Shown here: in pieces, positions 8,671 through 17,593 of the stretch
Layout: each line of letters starts with the position of its first letter
Numbering within the stretch: position 1 is the stretch's first letter
The notes under the pieces: model-generated
Database searches by the model: none
What the model was told of the DNA's origin: nothing
Seen by the model: only the letters and a program-made list of their open reading frames with translations
DNA from: Streptomyces exfoliatus
GTDB lineage: Bacteria > Actinomycetota > Actinomycetes > Streptomycetales > Streptomycetaceae
Assembly: GCF_000725545.1 (NCBI RefSeq)
Contig: NZ_JNZP01000017.1
Span: forward strand, 124,001 to 188,000
Length of the DNA: 64,000 bases
Direction: 5' to 3'
Translations under genes and position numbers: made by a program

Positions 8671-10308
8671 TTAGGCCTTGGAGATCTTGGTGACGTCGAC
8701 CCGGTTGAAGAGGTCCATCTCGACGTTCGCGACCTTCTTGCTGTGCGCGAAGACGTTCTTACCGAAGCGGAGCGGGATCACCGGCATGTCCTGGACGAGG
8801 ATGTCCTCGGCCTGCTGCCACAGCTTGATGGCTTCCTCGGACGACTTCGCCGCGCGGCCGTCCTCGACCAGCTTGTCGAACTTCTTGTTGCTGTAGCCGT
8901 AGTAGTTCGAGGAACCACCGGTGGTGAACAGCGGGCCCAGGTAGTTCTCCATGGACGGGTAGTCCATGATCCAGCCCATGCGGAACATGCCGGAGAACTT
9001 CTTCTGCTCGACCTGCTTCAGCAGCTCGGCGAACTGCGGCACGGGAGTGCCGACGCAGTCGACGCCGAGGTTCTTCTTGATCTGGTTGCAGGTCGCCTCG
9101 ACCCACTCCTTGTGAGCACCATCGCCGTTGTAGCCGATGTTGATCTTGTTGCCCTCGACGCCGCCGGCCTTCGCGAGAAGGGCCTTGGCAGCGGCCGGGT
9201 CGAACTTGCAGGAGTCACCGCAGGTGTTGTCGCGGTAGCCGCCGACGACCGGGGACACGAAGGAACGCGCCGGGGTCTGCGAGTCGTTGAGGATCACCTT
9301 GGTGATCTCTTCGCGGTCGATGGCCATCGAGATCGCCTTGCGGACCTCGGGCTTCGAGTACTTCTTGTCGTACGTCGGGAACGACACGAACTGGAAGGTC
9401 GAGGCCGGGGAGGACTTGAAGCGCTCACCGAACTGCTTCGGGGCGTTCGCGAGCTCGGAGCTCGGGACCTGCGGGATGACGTCCAGGGCGCCGGCGACGA
9501 CGTCCTTATACATCGTCTCCTGCTTCTGGTAGATCTTGTACGTCACCGAGTCCACGAGGGGCTTGTTCGTGCCCGTGTAGTCAGGGTTCTTGACGACCTT
9601 GATCGACTTGTTGTGGTCCCACTTGCCCTCGATCTTGAAGGCGCCCTGGCCGATCGGAGCCTGCTCGTACGCCTTGATGTTGGCGATGGCAGCGTCCGGC
9701 AGCGGGTAGAACACCGTGTAGCCGAGGACGGTCTTGTAGTCGGCGAAGGGCTTCGCCAGCTTGACCGTGAAGGTGGTGTCGTCGACGACCTTGAGGCCCG
9801 ACATCTCCTTGGCGGAGGGCTCGGGGGCCTTCTTCGGGCCCTCCTCGCCGTCCGGGTCCGCCGGGTTGAGGGCGTCGTAGCCCTCGATGGTGGCGAAGAA
9901 GTAGTTGCCGTCGGCCGCGTTCGGGCCGTAGGCGCCCCAGTTCCAGCCCTGGACGTAGCTCTTGGCGGTCACCGGGGTGCCGTCGTGGAACTTCTGGCCC
10001 GGCTTGATCTTCACGGTCCAGAGCAGGTTGTCGGTCGACGTGATCGACTCGGCAGCGTCCTCGACCGGCTGGTTCTTGGCGTCGTAGCTGACGAGCGGAC
10101 GGAACAGCGCGTCCAGCACCTGCGAGCCCTCGGACTCGGTCGTCGTCTGCGGAACGAGGCGCTTCGGCTCGGAGATGCCGACGCTTACTTCGCCGCCGGC
10201 CTTGCCCTTGCCCCCCTCTTCCTTGTCCGTGCCGCCACCACAGGCGGTTACTGCCAGGGCGACGACGATCGCGCCCGATACCCACTTGGCGCTCTTGGCA
10301 CCGCGCAT
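8671..10308 (-). CDS. Peptide-binding lipoprotein, SBP family 5 (BldKB/OppA-like)
   Basis: Receptor of the second peptide importer, 545 residues from ATG 10308, with GAGGAGGAACCC upstream. A longer in-frame version to 10425 would put the signal peptide internally and is rejected. The lipobox is VTAC, followed by a Gly/Lys/Glu linker. Family-5 features: GISEPKRLVPQTTTE, AKEMSGLKVVDDTTFTVKL, GQGAFKIEG, VRKAISMAIDRE. The architecture and many segments match 2718-4343. First gene of a five-gene operon ending at 4532. The long upstream region 10309-10841 must carry its promoter. Confidence 0.95.
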   Translation of the reverse strand: MRGAKSAKWVSGAIVVALAVTACGGGTDKEEGGKGKAGGEVSVGISEPKRLVPQTTTESEGSQVLDALFRPLVSYDAKNQPVEDAAESITSTDNLLWTVKIKPGQKFHDGTPVTAKSYVQGWNWGAYGPNAADGNYFFATIEGYDALNPADPDGEEGPKKAPEPSAKEMSGLKVVDDTTFTVKLAKPFADYKTVLGYTVFYPLPDAAIANIKAYEQAPIGQGAFKIEGKWDHNKSIKVVKNPDYTGTNKPLVDSVTYKIYQKQETMYKDVVAGALDVIPQVPSSELANAPKQFGERFKSSPASTFQFVSFPTYDKKYSKPEVRKAISMAIDREEITKVILNDSQTPARSFVSPVVGGYRDNTCGDSCKFDPAAAKALLAKAGGVEGNKINIGYNGDGAHKEWVEATCNQIKKNLGVDCVGTPVPQFAELLKQVEQKKFSGMFRMGWIMDYPSMENYLGPLFTTGGSSNYYGYSNKKFDKLVEDGRAAKSSEEAIKLWQQAEDILVQDMPVIPLRFGKNVFAHSKKVANVEMDLFNRVDVTKISKA

Positions 10309-10841
10309 GGGTTCCTCCTCATGAGTCCACTTGTCACTACGAGAGGGGCTCCTGGAGACGGCCGACACCCCTGACGGCCCAGGACTCCAGCGCCCCGAGT
10401 GTGCTCGTGAGTCGGCACTCCCCACAGTGCGTGACCCATTGACCCGAGCTCAATGGAGCCAACTATTAAGTACGCCCGGGCTGTAAACCACACTTAAGCG
10501 GTCTCGTTTTGACAACATCACCAAGGCGCTAGGGGTCAAAATCCGGACAAACCAATCACAGACAGACACGCCCGAAACGGACTGTTAACACACGTACCGG
10601 AGAGCAACGTTCGGAATACGGACGCCTCGCCGTGAAATCGGTTTGACTCGGCCGGGCATCCGATCCCGGCTTCTCGCGCCCCTCGGCGGGTCGCACCGAC
10701 CGGCCCAACGGGCCCGTCAACCTCAGAAGTTGCTCAAAACTGTGTCCTATGTCTCCGGCGAGCCGCAAGACTCCCCTCCGACCCGCTGACCACGGGTCGC
10801 ACCGCCGCTTCGACCGAGCGGCACCACACGAGGGGAACACC
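10309..10841. other. Divergent intergenic region with promoters of two operons
   Basis: This 533-bp gap lies between the minus-strand peptide transporter operon and the plus-strand secreted protein gene. It is notably AT-richer than the genes. It contains the pair TTAAGT (10466-10471) and ACTTAA (10492-10497) in inverted orientation, and on the minus strand TTGTCA near 10512, which may be part of a promoter. Open frames crossing it show no plausible protein. I see no RNA gene in it. Confidence 0.5.
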
Positions 10842-11426
10842 ATGCGTAACAAGTTCACGGCAGGCCTTGTCACCACCTGTCTGTCCGCCGCCACGCTGGC
10901 CCTGCTGCCGGCCGGCAACGCCCAGGCCGCCGAGATGATGTGCAGCCCGGGGACGCAGAAGTACACCTGGTCCACCGTCAGCAAGGCTCCGGTCGTCACC
11001 CACCGCAAGGCGATCGAGCACTACACCGGCGGCATCGTGACCAAGACCGTCAGCGCTTCGTCCGTCACCACCATCACGGCTTCCGTCACCGCCACCGCGG
11101 GCGTCGAGGTCAGCGGCAGCGTCGCGCTGGCCAGCCTCAGCGGAAAGGTCGGCGTGGAGCTGAAGGCCGAGGGCTCGAAGACCAAGACCACGGCCGAGTC
11201 CATCACCCACCGGCTGTCCTCCCGCGGCAAGTACGTCCTGTACGCGGGCACCGTCAAGACCCAGGGCTACTACACCCAGTTCCGCTGCGACCGCGGCACC
11301 CGCTGGGTGAACACCGGCAACTACGGCAAGGCCGTCAGCTTCACCGTGGCCACCGAGGGCGGCCTCAAGTGCGGCACCAGCGTCCCGGCCGGCAGCCTCG
11401 CCGCGTACGCCAAGCGCTACTGCTGA
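10842..11426 (+). CDS. Small secreted beta-rich protein of unknown function
   Basis: 194 residues from ATG 10842 with GAGGGG upstream; the longer in-frame start at 10749 would bury the signal peptide. A Sec signal peptide ends near AQA-AEM (about residue 28). The mature part has four cysteines, placed in pairs that could form two disulfides (CSPG, FRCDRG, LKCGT and the C-terminal residue). About residues 75-125 are a long Ser/Thr/Val/Gly tract with strict polar/apolar alternation (for example GVEVSGSVALASLSGKVGVE), as in membrane-inserting beta-hairpins of aerolysin-type toxins. That comparison is inference. I do not recognise the family. It is monocistronic and ends before a bidirectional hairpin at 11545-11586. 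Confidence 0.8.
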   Translation: MRNKFTAGLVTTCLSAATLALLPAGNAQAAEMMCSPGTQKYTWSTVSKAPVVTHRKAIEHYTGGIVTKTVSASSVTTITASVTATAGVEVSGSVALASLSGKVGVELKAEGSKTKTTAESITHRLSSRGKYVLYAGTVKTQGYYTQFRCDRGTRWVNTGNYGKAVSFTVATEGGLKCGTSVPAGSLAAYAKRYC

Positions 11427-11544
11427 CCTGAGCCGTACCGAACGTCCGGGCTGACCACCCGGGCGTCGGGGGAAGCCGCGTAGCAGGGGGAGCTGCGTAG
11501 CGGGGGAGCACCACAAGGCGGGGGACGCCCCGCCGAACGCAGAA

Positions 11545-11586
11545 CGCCGAACGCCCGGCCGGAGGAATCCGGCCGGGCGTTCGGCG
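11545..11586. terminator. Bidirectional terminator between convergent genes
   Basis: A perfect 18-bp stem (11545-11562 with 11569-11586) with a 6-base loop, between the secreted-protein gene (plus) and typA (minus). It can serve both transcripts. Confidence 0.9.
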
Positions 11587-11603
11587 TCGGCCGATCGGCC
11601 GGG

Positions 11604-13505
11604 TCAGCCGTTCTTGGCGCGGGAGGACGCGCGACCACGCGCGTTCTGGTCCAGGATGACCTTGCGGATACGCACGGCCTCCGGGGTGACCTCGACGCAC
11701 TCGTCGTCGCGGCAGAACTCCAGCGACTGCTCCAGGGACAGCTTCCGCGGCGGGACGATCGCCTCGAAGGAGTCGGCGGAGGCGGAGCGCATGTTGGTGA
11801 GCTTCTTCTCCTTGGTGATGTTCACGTCCATGTCGTCGGAGCGCGAGTTCTCGCCGACGATCATGCCCTCGTACACCTCGGTGCCGGGGTCGGTGAACAG
11901 GACGCCGCGCTCCTGGAGGTTCGTCATCGCGAAGGCGGTGACGGCGCCGGCGCGGTCGGCGACCAGCGAACCGTTGTTACGGGTCGTCAGCGTGCCGAAC
12001 CACGGCTCGTGGCCCTCGTGGATCGAGTGGGCGATACCCGTACCGCGGGTGTTGGTGAGGAACTCCGTACGGAAGCCGATGAGGCCACGGGACGGAACGA
12101 CGAACTCCATGCGGACCCAGCCGGAGCCGTGGTTCGACATGTTGTCCATGCGGCCCTTGCGGACGCCCATGAGCTGCGTGACCGCGCCCATGTGCTCCTC
12201 GGGCACGTCGACCGTCAGACGCTCGACGGGCTCGTGCACCTTGCCGTCGACGAGCTTCGTGACGACCTGCGGCTTGCCGATGGTGAGCTCGAAGCCCTCG
12301 CGGCGCATCTGCTCGACCAGGATGGCGAGCGCCAGCTCACCACGGCCCTGGACCTCCCAGGCGTCGGGACGCTCGGTGTCGAGGACGCGGAGCGAGACGT
12401 TACCGATCAGCTCGCGGTCCAGACGGTCCTTGACCTGGCGGGCGGTGACCTTGCGCTGCTTGACCGCGGACTTGGCGTCCGCGCCCTTGCCGGTGCCACC
12501 GCGGCCGACGAGCGGCGAGGTGTTCGTACCGATGGTCATGGAGATGGCCGGCTGGTCGACCGTGATCAGCGGCAGCGCGATCGGGTTCTCCGGGTCGGCC
12601 AGGGTCTCGCCGATCATGATGTCGGGGATACCGGCGACGGCGCAGATGTCACCGGGGCCCGCGACCTCGGCGGGCTTGCGGGTGAGCGCCTCGGTCATCA
12701 TCAGCTCGGTGATGCGGACGTTGGAGATCGTGCCGTCACGCTTGATCCACGCGACCGTCTGGCCCTTGCGCAGCTCGCCCTGCTCGACGCGGAGCAGCGC
12801 GATGCGGCCGAGGAAGTTGTCGGCGTCCAGGTTGGTGACGTGGGCCTGGAGGGGGGCCTCCTCGTCGTACACCGGGGCCGGGACGTGCTCCAGGATGGTG
12901 GCGAAGAACGGCTCCAGGCTGTCGCTGTCCGCGGGGACCGTGCCGTTCTCCGGCTTGGTCAGCGAGGCGATGCCGTCACGGCCGCAGGCGTAGACGATCG
13001 GGAACTCGATCTGGTCCTCGTCCGCGTCCAGGTCGAGGAAGAGGTCGTAGGTCTCGTTGACGACCTCGTCGATCCGGGAGTCCGGGCGGTCCGTCTTGTT
13101 GATGCAGAGGATGACCGGCTTGCGCTGCTGGAGCGCCTTGCGCAGCACGAAGCGGGTCTGCGGGAGCGGACCCTCGGAGGCGTCCACGAGGAGGACGACC
13201 GCGTCCACCATCGACAGACCGCGCTCGACCTCGCCACCGAAGTCGGCGTGGCCGGGGGTGTCGATGATGTTGATCGTGATCGGGGCCCCGCCGTCCTTGG
13301 GGTGATACTTCACCGCCGTGTTCTTGGCGAGGATCGTGATGCCCTTCTCACGCTCCAGGTCGTTCGAGTCCATCATGCGGTCGTCGAGCTGCTGGTGGGC
13401 GGCGAAGGCACCGGCCTGCTTGAGCATGGCGTCGACGATGGTCGTCTTGCCGTGGTCGACGTGGGCGACGATGGCGACGTTACGGATGTCGTGGCGCGTG
13501 GGCAT
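11604..13505 (-). CDS. typA: Ribosome-associated translational GTPase TypA/BipA
   Basis: Translation factor-like GTPase that binds the ribosome and affects growth under stress and cold; 633 residues from ATG 13505. G1 (AHVDHGKT) is at about residues 14-21, G2 lies in the EREKGITI segment, G3 is [12 protein letters not shown] and G4 is NKTD. The EF-G-like domains and the TypA-specific C-terminal domain ([19 protein letters not shown] and KKLTNMRS) follow. The length is normal. A longer in-frame start at 13562 is unlikely because homology begins at MPTRHDIRN. It is monocistronic, downstream of the long binding-protein gene but separated from it by a hairpin. Confidence 0.97.
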   Translation of the reverse strand: MPTRHDIRNVAIVAHVDHGKTTIVDAMLKQAGAFAAHQQLDDRMMDSNDLEREKGITILAKNTAVKYHPKDGGAPITINIIDTPGHADFGGEVERGLSMVDAVVLLVDASEGPLPQTRFVLRKALQQRKPVILCINKTDRPDSRIDEVVNETYDLFLDLDADEDQIEFPIVYACGRDGIASLTKPENGTVPADSDSLEPFFATILEHVPAPVYDEEAPLQAHVTNLDADNFLGRIALLRVEQGELRKGQTVAWIKRDGTISNVRITELMMTEALTRKPAEVAGPGDICAVAGIPDIMIGETLADPENPIALPLITVDQPAISMTIGTNTSPLVGRGGTGKGADAKSAVKQRKVTARQVKDRLDRELIGNVSLRVLDTERPDAWEVQGRGELALAILVEQMRREGFELTIGKPQVVTKLVDGKVHEPVERLTVDVPEEHMGAVTQLMGVRKGRMDNMSNHGSGWVRMEFVVPSRGLIGFRTEFLTNTRGTGIAHSIHEGHEPWFGTLTTRNNGSLVADRAGAVTAFAMTNLQERGVLFTDPGTEVYEGMIVGENSRSDDMDVNITKEKKLTNMRSASADSFEAIVPPRKLSLEQSLEFCRDDECVEVTPEAVRIRKVILDQNARGRASSRAKNG

Positions 13506-13704
13506 GGGTGCTTGCGCTTCTCTCGGATCGTGGGATGCGGCGTCAGTTCCTCGTACGCCCACCGGGCGGACGCGCCACGGCTATGTCCTATGGTACGGGG
13601 CTGCCGCGCAAGGGGCTTCCCCGGCCAAGATCCGAGAAGGTCGGGCGGGATGCGCAGGGGGTGTGGGGAGGTCGTGCGGCCGGGTCAAGGGGCCGACGCG
13701 ATCC

Positions 13705-13729
13705 TGCCCGCCGGGATCACCGGCGGGCA
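13705..13729 (-). terminator. Terminator downstream of the long SBP lipoprotein gene
   Basis: A 10-bp perfect stem (13705-13714 with 13720-13729) with a 5-base loop, about 40 bp past the stop at 13768. Confidence 0.65.
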
Positions 13730-13767
13730 AGGAAATTGAGCAGCTTCTGAGCTTGTGACCTGTGGTT

Positions 13768-16194
13768 TCAGCGGTTTCGCTCGGTACCCTTGGTCGTTTC
13801 GGTCTTCTTGAAACCGATGTCCTGGTAACGGGGTCCGGCGAGACCCCAGGCGCCGGCGTTCACCAGATCGGCCTTCGCGGCGACGAGCTGGGGCCGCTGG
13901 TAGAGGGGGATGGAGCCGGCGGCGGCCCAGATCCGTGCGTCGGCCTGACGCACGAGTTCGCGGGCCTCCTCCTCGTCGAGCGTGCCCGCCGCCTGGTCGA
14001 AGAGCTGGTCGATGCGGTCGGTGCCGACCCGCGAGTAGTTCTGCTCGACGAGCAGGGAGCCGTCCGAGGCCGGCTCGGGCTTGGCGAAGATCGGCCGGGC
14101 GTCCGTCGCGGGGAAGGCGGAGGCGGGCCAGGAGTAGAGGGCCAGGTCGTAGTCGCCCGAGGCCACGTGGTCCTTGAAGAAGCTGTCGTCGGAGACCTTG
14201 GTGACCTCGGTGCGGATGCCGACCGCGTCGAGCATCCGGACGATCCGGTCGCCGACCGCCCGCAGCGACTCGGAGCCGGGTCCCGACGGCAGGACGAAGC
14301 GGAGGCTGAGCGGCTTGCCGTCCTTTCCGAGGGCCTTGGTGGCCTCGGGCACGGTCGCGGGGGCGGCGGTGCCGCGCGGGGCGTAGGCCCCGGCGACGCC
14401 CTTGTCGGTCCTGGCGGCCGGGTGGGCGGCGCGGGCGCCGGAGCCCGTACCGGTGTCGAGTGCCTCGGCGCGGGCCAGGAGGGCGGCGCTCTGGCGGGCG
14501 GCGGCGGGGGCCGGGGCGAGGACGTGGGTGCCGCTCTCGGGGCCGCCGGCGCCGATGACGGGGGCGGGGGCGGCACGGCGCTCGCCCGGCTTGTCGTCCC
14601 CGACGATGTAGAGGCCTTCGTCGGAGGCGGCGTCGGCGTCCTTCTTCTTGGCGTCCTCCTTATCGGCGTCCTTCTCGCCCGTCTTCTCGCCCGTCTTCTC
14701 GCCCGTCTTCTCGCCCGTCTCCTTCTTGGCGTCCTTCTCGCCCGCCTTCTTCTCGGCCTCGCTGCCCGCCTTGGTGCCCGCGGGCTTCCGTACCGCCCCG
14801 CCCGGGACCCAGCCGGCGTCGGCGAGGAGCGCCCGCGCCTCCTTGGTGTCCTGGTCGCCGAGGGCGTCACTGCTGTCCGCGTACGCCGCCTGGCCGGCGA
14901 GGGCCAGGTGGCTGCCGGGGGGGCTCGCGGGGAGGCCGAGCGGCTTGAGTACGGATTCGGCCAACTCCTGGCGGTTGATGGCACGGGCCACCGCGCGCCG
15001 TACCCGCTCGTCCGCGAGCGGCCCGGACTCGCCGTTCAGCGAGAGCTGGGTGTAGGCGGGCTCCAGGGACTTGCGGACCACGTACGTCGCCAGGGTGTCC
15101 TGCGCGCTCGCGTAGGCGGCGATGGCCTGCTGGTTCTCCTTGCGGGCGGCCTGGACCTCCTCCGCCTTCTCCTCGTCGGAGCCGTGGGCGAGGGCCCAGG
15201 ACCACAGCGCCTTGGAGGGGGTGATCGCGGATCCGGGGCCGTGGGCGAGGGCCGCCTGCGCGCCACCGCGTCCGGCGCGGGCGTCGCGGAGCGCGAGGGC
15301 GATCCGCTCGGCGGTGGACCGGTCGATCTCGGCCAGGTCGAGGGTGCCCGCGGCGAGGGCGTCCGCCCGGTCGGCCCGAGGGACGGCCTTGAGCACGAGG
15401 CTGTCGAGCTTGACGGGCGCGCCCCACCAGCGGGGGTTGCGGGTGAGGGTCACGTTGCCGTTCTTGCGGTCGACCCCCTTCAGCAGGAACGGTCCTGCGG
15501 TGGCCTTGAGGGTGGTGCGGGCTCCGTCGTTGAAGGAGCCCGGGGAGCCCATCACCTGCTTCGGGTAGAGCGGGGTGAAGAGGGACTGCCAGTCGGCGTA
15601 GGGCTTGGAGAAGGTGACCCGTACCTCCAGGTCGTTCTTCCCCCGCTCGATCTTCTCGATCCGCTCGTAGCCGGAGTTGCGGGCGGTCCAGTACGCCGTG
15701 TCGCGGCCGCTCAGCGCCCGCCACTGGGCCACGAAGTCGGGCGCGCCGATCTCGCGTCCGTCGCTCCACACCGCCTGCTGGTGCAGCTTGTAGAGGACGA
15801 CCTGCTTGGGCTCCGTCTCGACGACCTGCGCGGACTCCAGGTAGTCGGGGTTCATCCGGGGCCTGCCGCGCTCGTCGAGCGTGTAGAGGGAGGGGAGTAC
15901 GGCCCCGGCGACGCGGGAGGTGGTGCCGTCGGCGTCGGCCTGGAAGGTGTTGAAGGTGGTGGGCAGCGCGTCGACGGCCCAGCGCACGGTGCCTCCGTCG
16001 GCGACCTGGTCGCGCGCGGTGGGCGCGTTGTCCGCGGCCGCGGCCGGGGCCTCGCCGGCGTCGTCGCCAGAGCTGCACCCGGCGAGGACGGTGACGGCGA
16101 GGACGGCGCTGGTGAGGGTGGCGACGGAGCGGAGCGTGCGGGAGCGGGGGCTCCTGGAGCATGTCCTCCCGCGAGGGGCGCCGATCTGGGACAT
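13768..16194 (-). CDS. Long family-5 solute-binding lipoprotein with repetitive insert
   Basis: 808 residues from ATG 16194, chosen because GAAGGGG lies upstream; ATG 16221 is an alternative. The lipobox is VLAGC. Family-5 binding-protein segments are present on both sides of an insert (N-terminal half VRWAVDALPTTFNTFQAD, KPYADWQSLFTPLYP; C-terminal half DYDLALYSWPASAFPATD). Usual family length is 500-600 residues. The extra length comes from a Lys/Glu/Asp-rich and then Ala/Pro-rich insert in the middle (about residues 475-600) containing four TGEK repeats. No transporter genes are adjacent, so it may serve another permease or act as a sensor. Neighbour typA is on the same strand. Confidence 0.9.
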   Translation of the reverse strand: MSQIGAPRGRTCSRSPRSRTLRSVATLTSAVLAVTVLAGCSSGDDAGEAPAAAADNAPTARDQVADGGTVRWAVDALPTTFNTFQADADGTTSRVAGAVLPSLYTLDERGRPRMNPDYLESAQVVETEPKQVVLYKLHQQAVWSDGREIGAPDFVAQWRALSGRDTAYWTARNSGYERIEKIERGKNDLEVRVTFSKPYADWQSLFTPLYPKQVMGSPGSFNDGARTTLKATAGPFLLKGVDRKNGNVTLTRNPRWWGAPVKLDSLVLKAVPRADRADALAAGTLDLAEIDRSTAERIALALRDARAGRGGAQAALAHGPGSAITPSKALWSWALAHGSDEEKAEEVQAARKENQQAIAAYASAQDTLATYVVRKSLEPAYTQLSLNGESGPLADERVRRAVARAINRQELAESVLKPLGLPASPPGSHLALAGQAAYADSSDALGDQDTKEARALLADAGWVPGGAVRKPAGTKAGSEAEKKAGEKDAKKETGEKTGEKTGEKTGEKDADKEDAKKKDADAASDEGLYIVGDDKPGERRAAPAPVIGAGGPESGTHVLAPAPAAARQSAALLARAEALDTGTGSGARAAHPAARTDKGVAGAYAPRGTAAPATVPEATKALGKDGKPLSLRFVLPSGPGSESLRAVGDRIVRMLDAVGIRTEVTKVSDDSFFKDHVASGDYDLALYSWPASAFPATDARPIFAKPEPASDGSLLVEQNYSRVGTDRIDQLFDQAAGTLDEEEARELVRQADARIWAAAGSIPLYQRPQLVAAKADLVNAGAWGLAGPRYQDIGFKKTETTKGTERNR
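14671..14718. repeat. Four tandem copies of a 12-bp unit
   Basis: CTTCTCGCCCGT is repeated four times without interruption inside the lipoprotein gene. On the coding strand it encodes repeated Thr-Gly-Glu-Lys. Copy number is likely to vary between strains. Confidence 0.95.
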
Positions 16195-16444
16195 GACTTG
16201 TACCCCTTCGTCCAGATTCATTCCATTTGGAGATGATCACACCTATTGCTCATACACTGAAAAGGACGAAGCGGATCCGGCCACGACGACACGGCGGCAC
16301 GTCCGGAAAACACCACCCGTGCGGCCCAAACCGCCGGAGACCGGGGCGCTCCGGACGGGTGGAATCACGTACACACGGCTTCACAAGCGGGATGTGACGC
16401 GCGACACTCGCGTGTGACCCGCGCTCGTGGAAGTGAGGGCAACC

Positions 16445-16678
16445 ATGTCCGTTCAGGACGACCTGGCGGCCGTCAAGCGCCGCCTGCAAGACCTGGAACA
16501 CACGGTCGAAGAGCTGGAACGCCGGGTCGGAGGCGAGCCGGGCGCGCCCCCGTCGCCGTCCTCGTCCGAGGCCCGCGCCGAGGGTCTGGTGACCATCCCC
16601 GACGCCCCGTACGACTCCGGGCTGTGGACGGACACCGACGACGAGGGACTGGGAGCACGCGACCGCCACGCGCCGTAG
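16445..16678 (+). CDS. Small coiled-coil protein of unknown function
   Basis: 77 residues from ATG 16445, with GAGGG upstream. The first half is a predicted coiled coil with regular leucine/valine heptads (DDLAAVKRRLQDLEHTVEEL). The second half is acidic and Ser/Pro-rich, ending in a flexible tail. No enzymatic motif. It lies about 90 bp upstream of the succinate dehydrogenase genes in the same direction and could be transcribed with them. I do not recognise a named family; a SlyX-like fold is possible but unproven. Confidence 0.7.
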   Translation: MSVQDDLAAVKRRLQDLEHTVEELERRVGGEPGAPPSPSSSEARAEGLVTIPDAPYDSGLWTDTDDEGLGARDRHAP

Positions 16679-16770
16679 AGACGTGTAGAGGCCCGTTGGG
16701 GCCCGGAGAGCTTGGGGCCGGGACTGCTTGGGGCCTAGAGCCGTAGAGCCGTAGAGCCGAGGAGGCCCTG

Positions 16771-17592
16771 TTGGCCACAGGTACGGAACCCCCCGGGGCC
16801 GCGACGGGGGTGCGCTCCGCGGGGCGCGCCTCCATCGCCGCCCGCCATCTGCGCACCGACCGCTGGTGGCTCTCCCCCGCCGCCACCGCCGCCGGACTGC
16901 TCGCCTTCGTCGCGTACTCGACCTGGCGGGCGTTCGCCAACGCCGACTACTACGCGGCGCCCTACGTCTCGCCGTTCTACTCGCCCTGTCTGGCGGAGAA
17001 CTGCGTCCCCATGCGCGGCGGCCCGAACTGGGAGGTCTTCGGCAGCTGGTGGGGGCTCTCCCCCGCCCTGCTGATCCTCGTCTTCCCCCTGGGCTTCCGG
17101 CTGACCTGCTACTACTACCGGAAGGCGTACTACCGCGGCTTCTGGGCGTCTCCCCCGGCCTGCGCGGTCGCCGAGCCCCACCGGACGTACACCGGCGAGA
17201 CCCGCCTCCCGCTGATCCTGCAGAACCTCCACCGGTACTTCTTCTACGCGGCCCTTCCGGTGGCCGGAATCCTCACGTACGACACCGTGCTCACCTTCCG
17301 GAACGCCGACTACGCATGGGGCCACGCCGGGCTCGGGACGCTCCTCTTCCTCGTCAACATCGCTCTCATCTGGGCGTACACCCTCTCCTGCCACTCCTGT
17401 CGGCACATCGTCGGCGGCCGTCTGCGGCACTTCTCGAAGCATCCCGTCCGCTACCGGCTGTGGACCTGGACGGGCCGGCTGAACGCCCGCCACATGCTGC
17501 TCGCCTGGTCCTCCCTCATCAGCGTCGCCCTCTGCGACCTGTACGTGTACCTGCTCGCCACCGGCACCTTCGACGACCCGAGGTTCTTCTGA
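16771..17592 (+). CDS. Succinate dehydrogenase membrane anchor subunit (Sdh1-type SdhC)
   Basis: Membrane subunit passing electrons from succinate to menaquinone; 273 residues from TTG 16771, where GAGGAGG sits just upstream. Five or so hydrophobic segments, with conserved His and Cys residues between them (LHRYFFYAALP, YTLSCHSCRH). It carries an unusual aromatic, Pro/Cys-rich external loop (DYYAAPYVSPFYSPC). Length and gene order C-A-B match the mycobacterial Sdh1 (Rv0249c-Rv0247c) type rather than the usual sdhCDAB. The flavoprotein gene follows after 1 bp, so it is one operon. The Sdh1 comparison is from memory of the family. Confidence 0.85.
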   Translation: MATGTEPPGAATGVRSAGRASIAARHLRTDRWWLSPAATAAGLLAFVAYSTWRAFANADYYAAPYVSPFYSPCLAENCVPMRGGPNWEVFGSWWGLSPALLILVFPLGFRLTCYYYRKAYYRGFWASPPACAVAEPHRTYTGETRLPLILQNLHRYFFYAALPVAGILTYDTVLTFRNADYAWGHAGLGTLLFLVNIALIWAYTLSCHSCRHIVGGRLRHFSKHPVRYRLWTWTGRLNARHMLLAWSSLISVALCDLYVYLLATGTFDDPRFF

Positions 17593-17593
17593 G

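Noticed and set aside
10309..10841. Possible RNA gene or attachment site in the AT-richer gap
   Set aside because: No tRNA-like cloverleaf, rRNA segment or direct-repeat pair flanking a mobile element was seen. Promoters explain the composition.
14671..14718. Short tandem repeats as a CRISPR array
   Set aside because: The units are contiguous without spacers and encode repeated residues within a gene.
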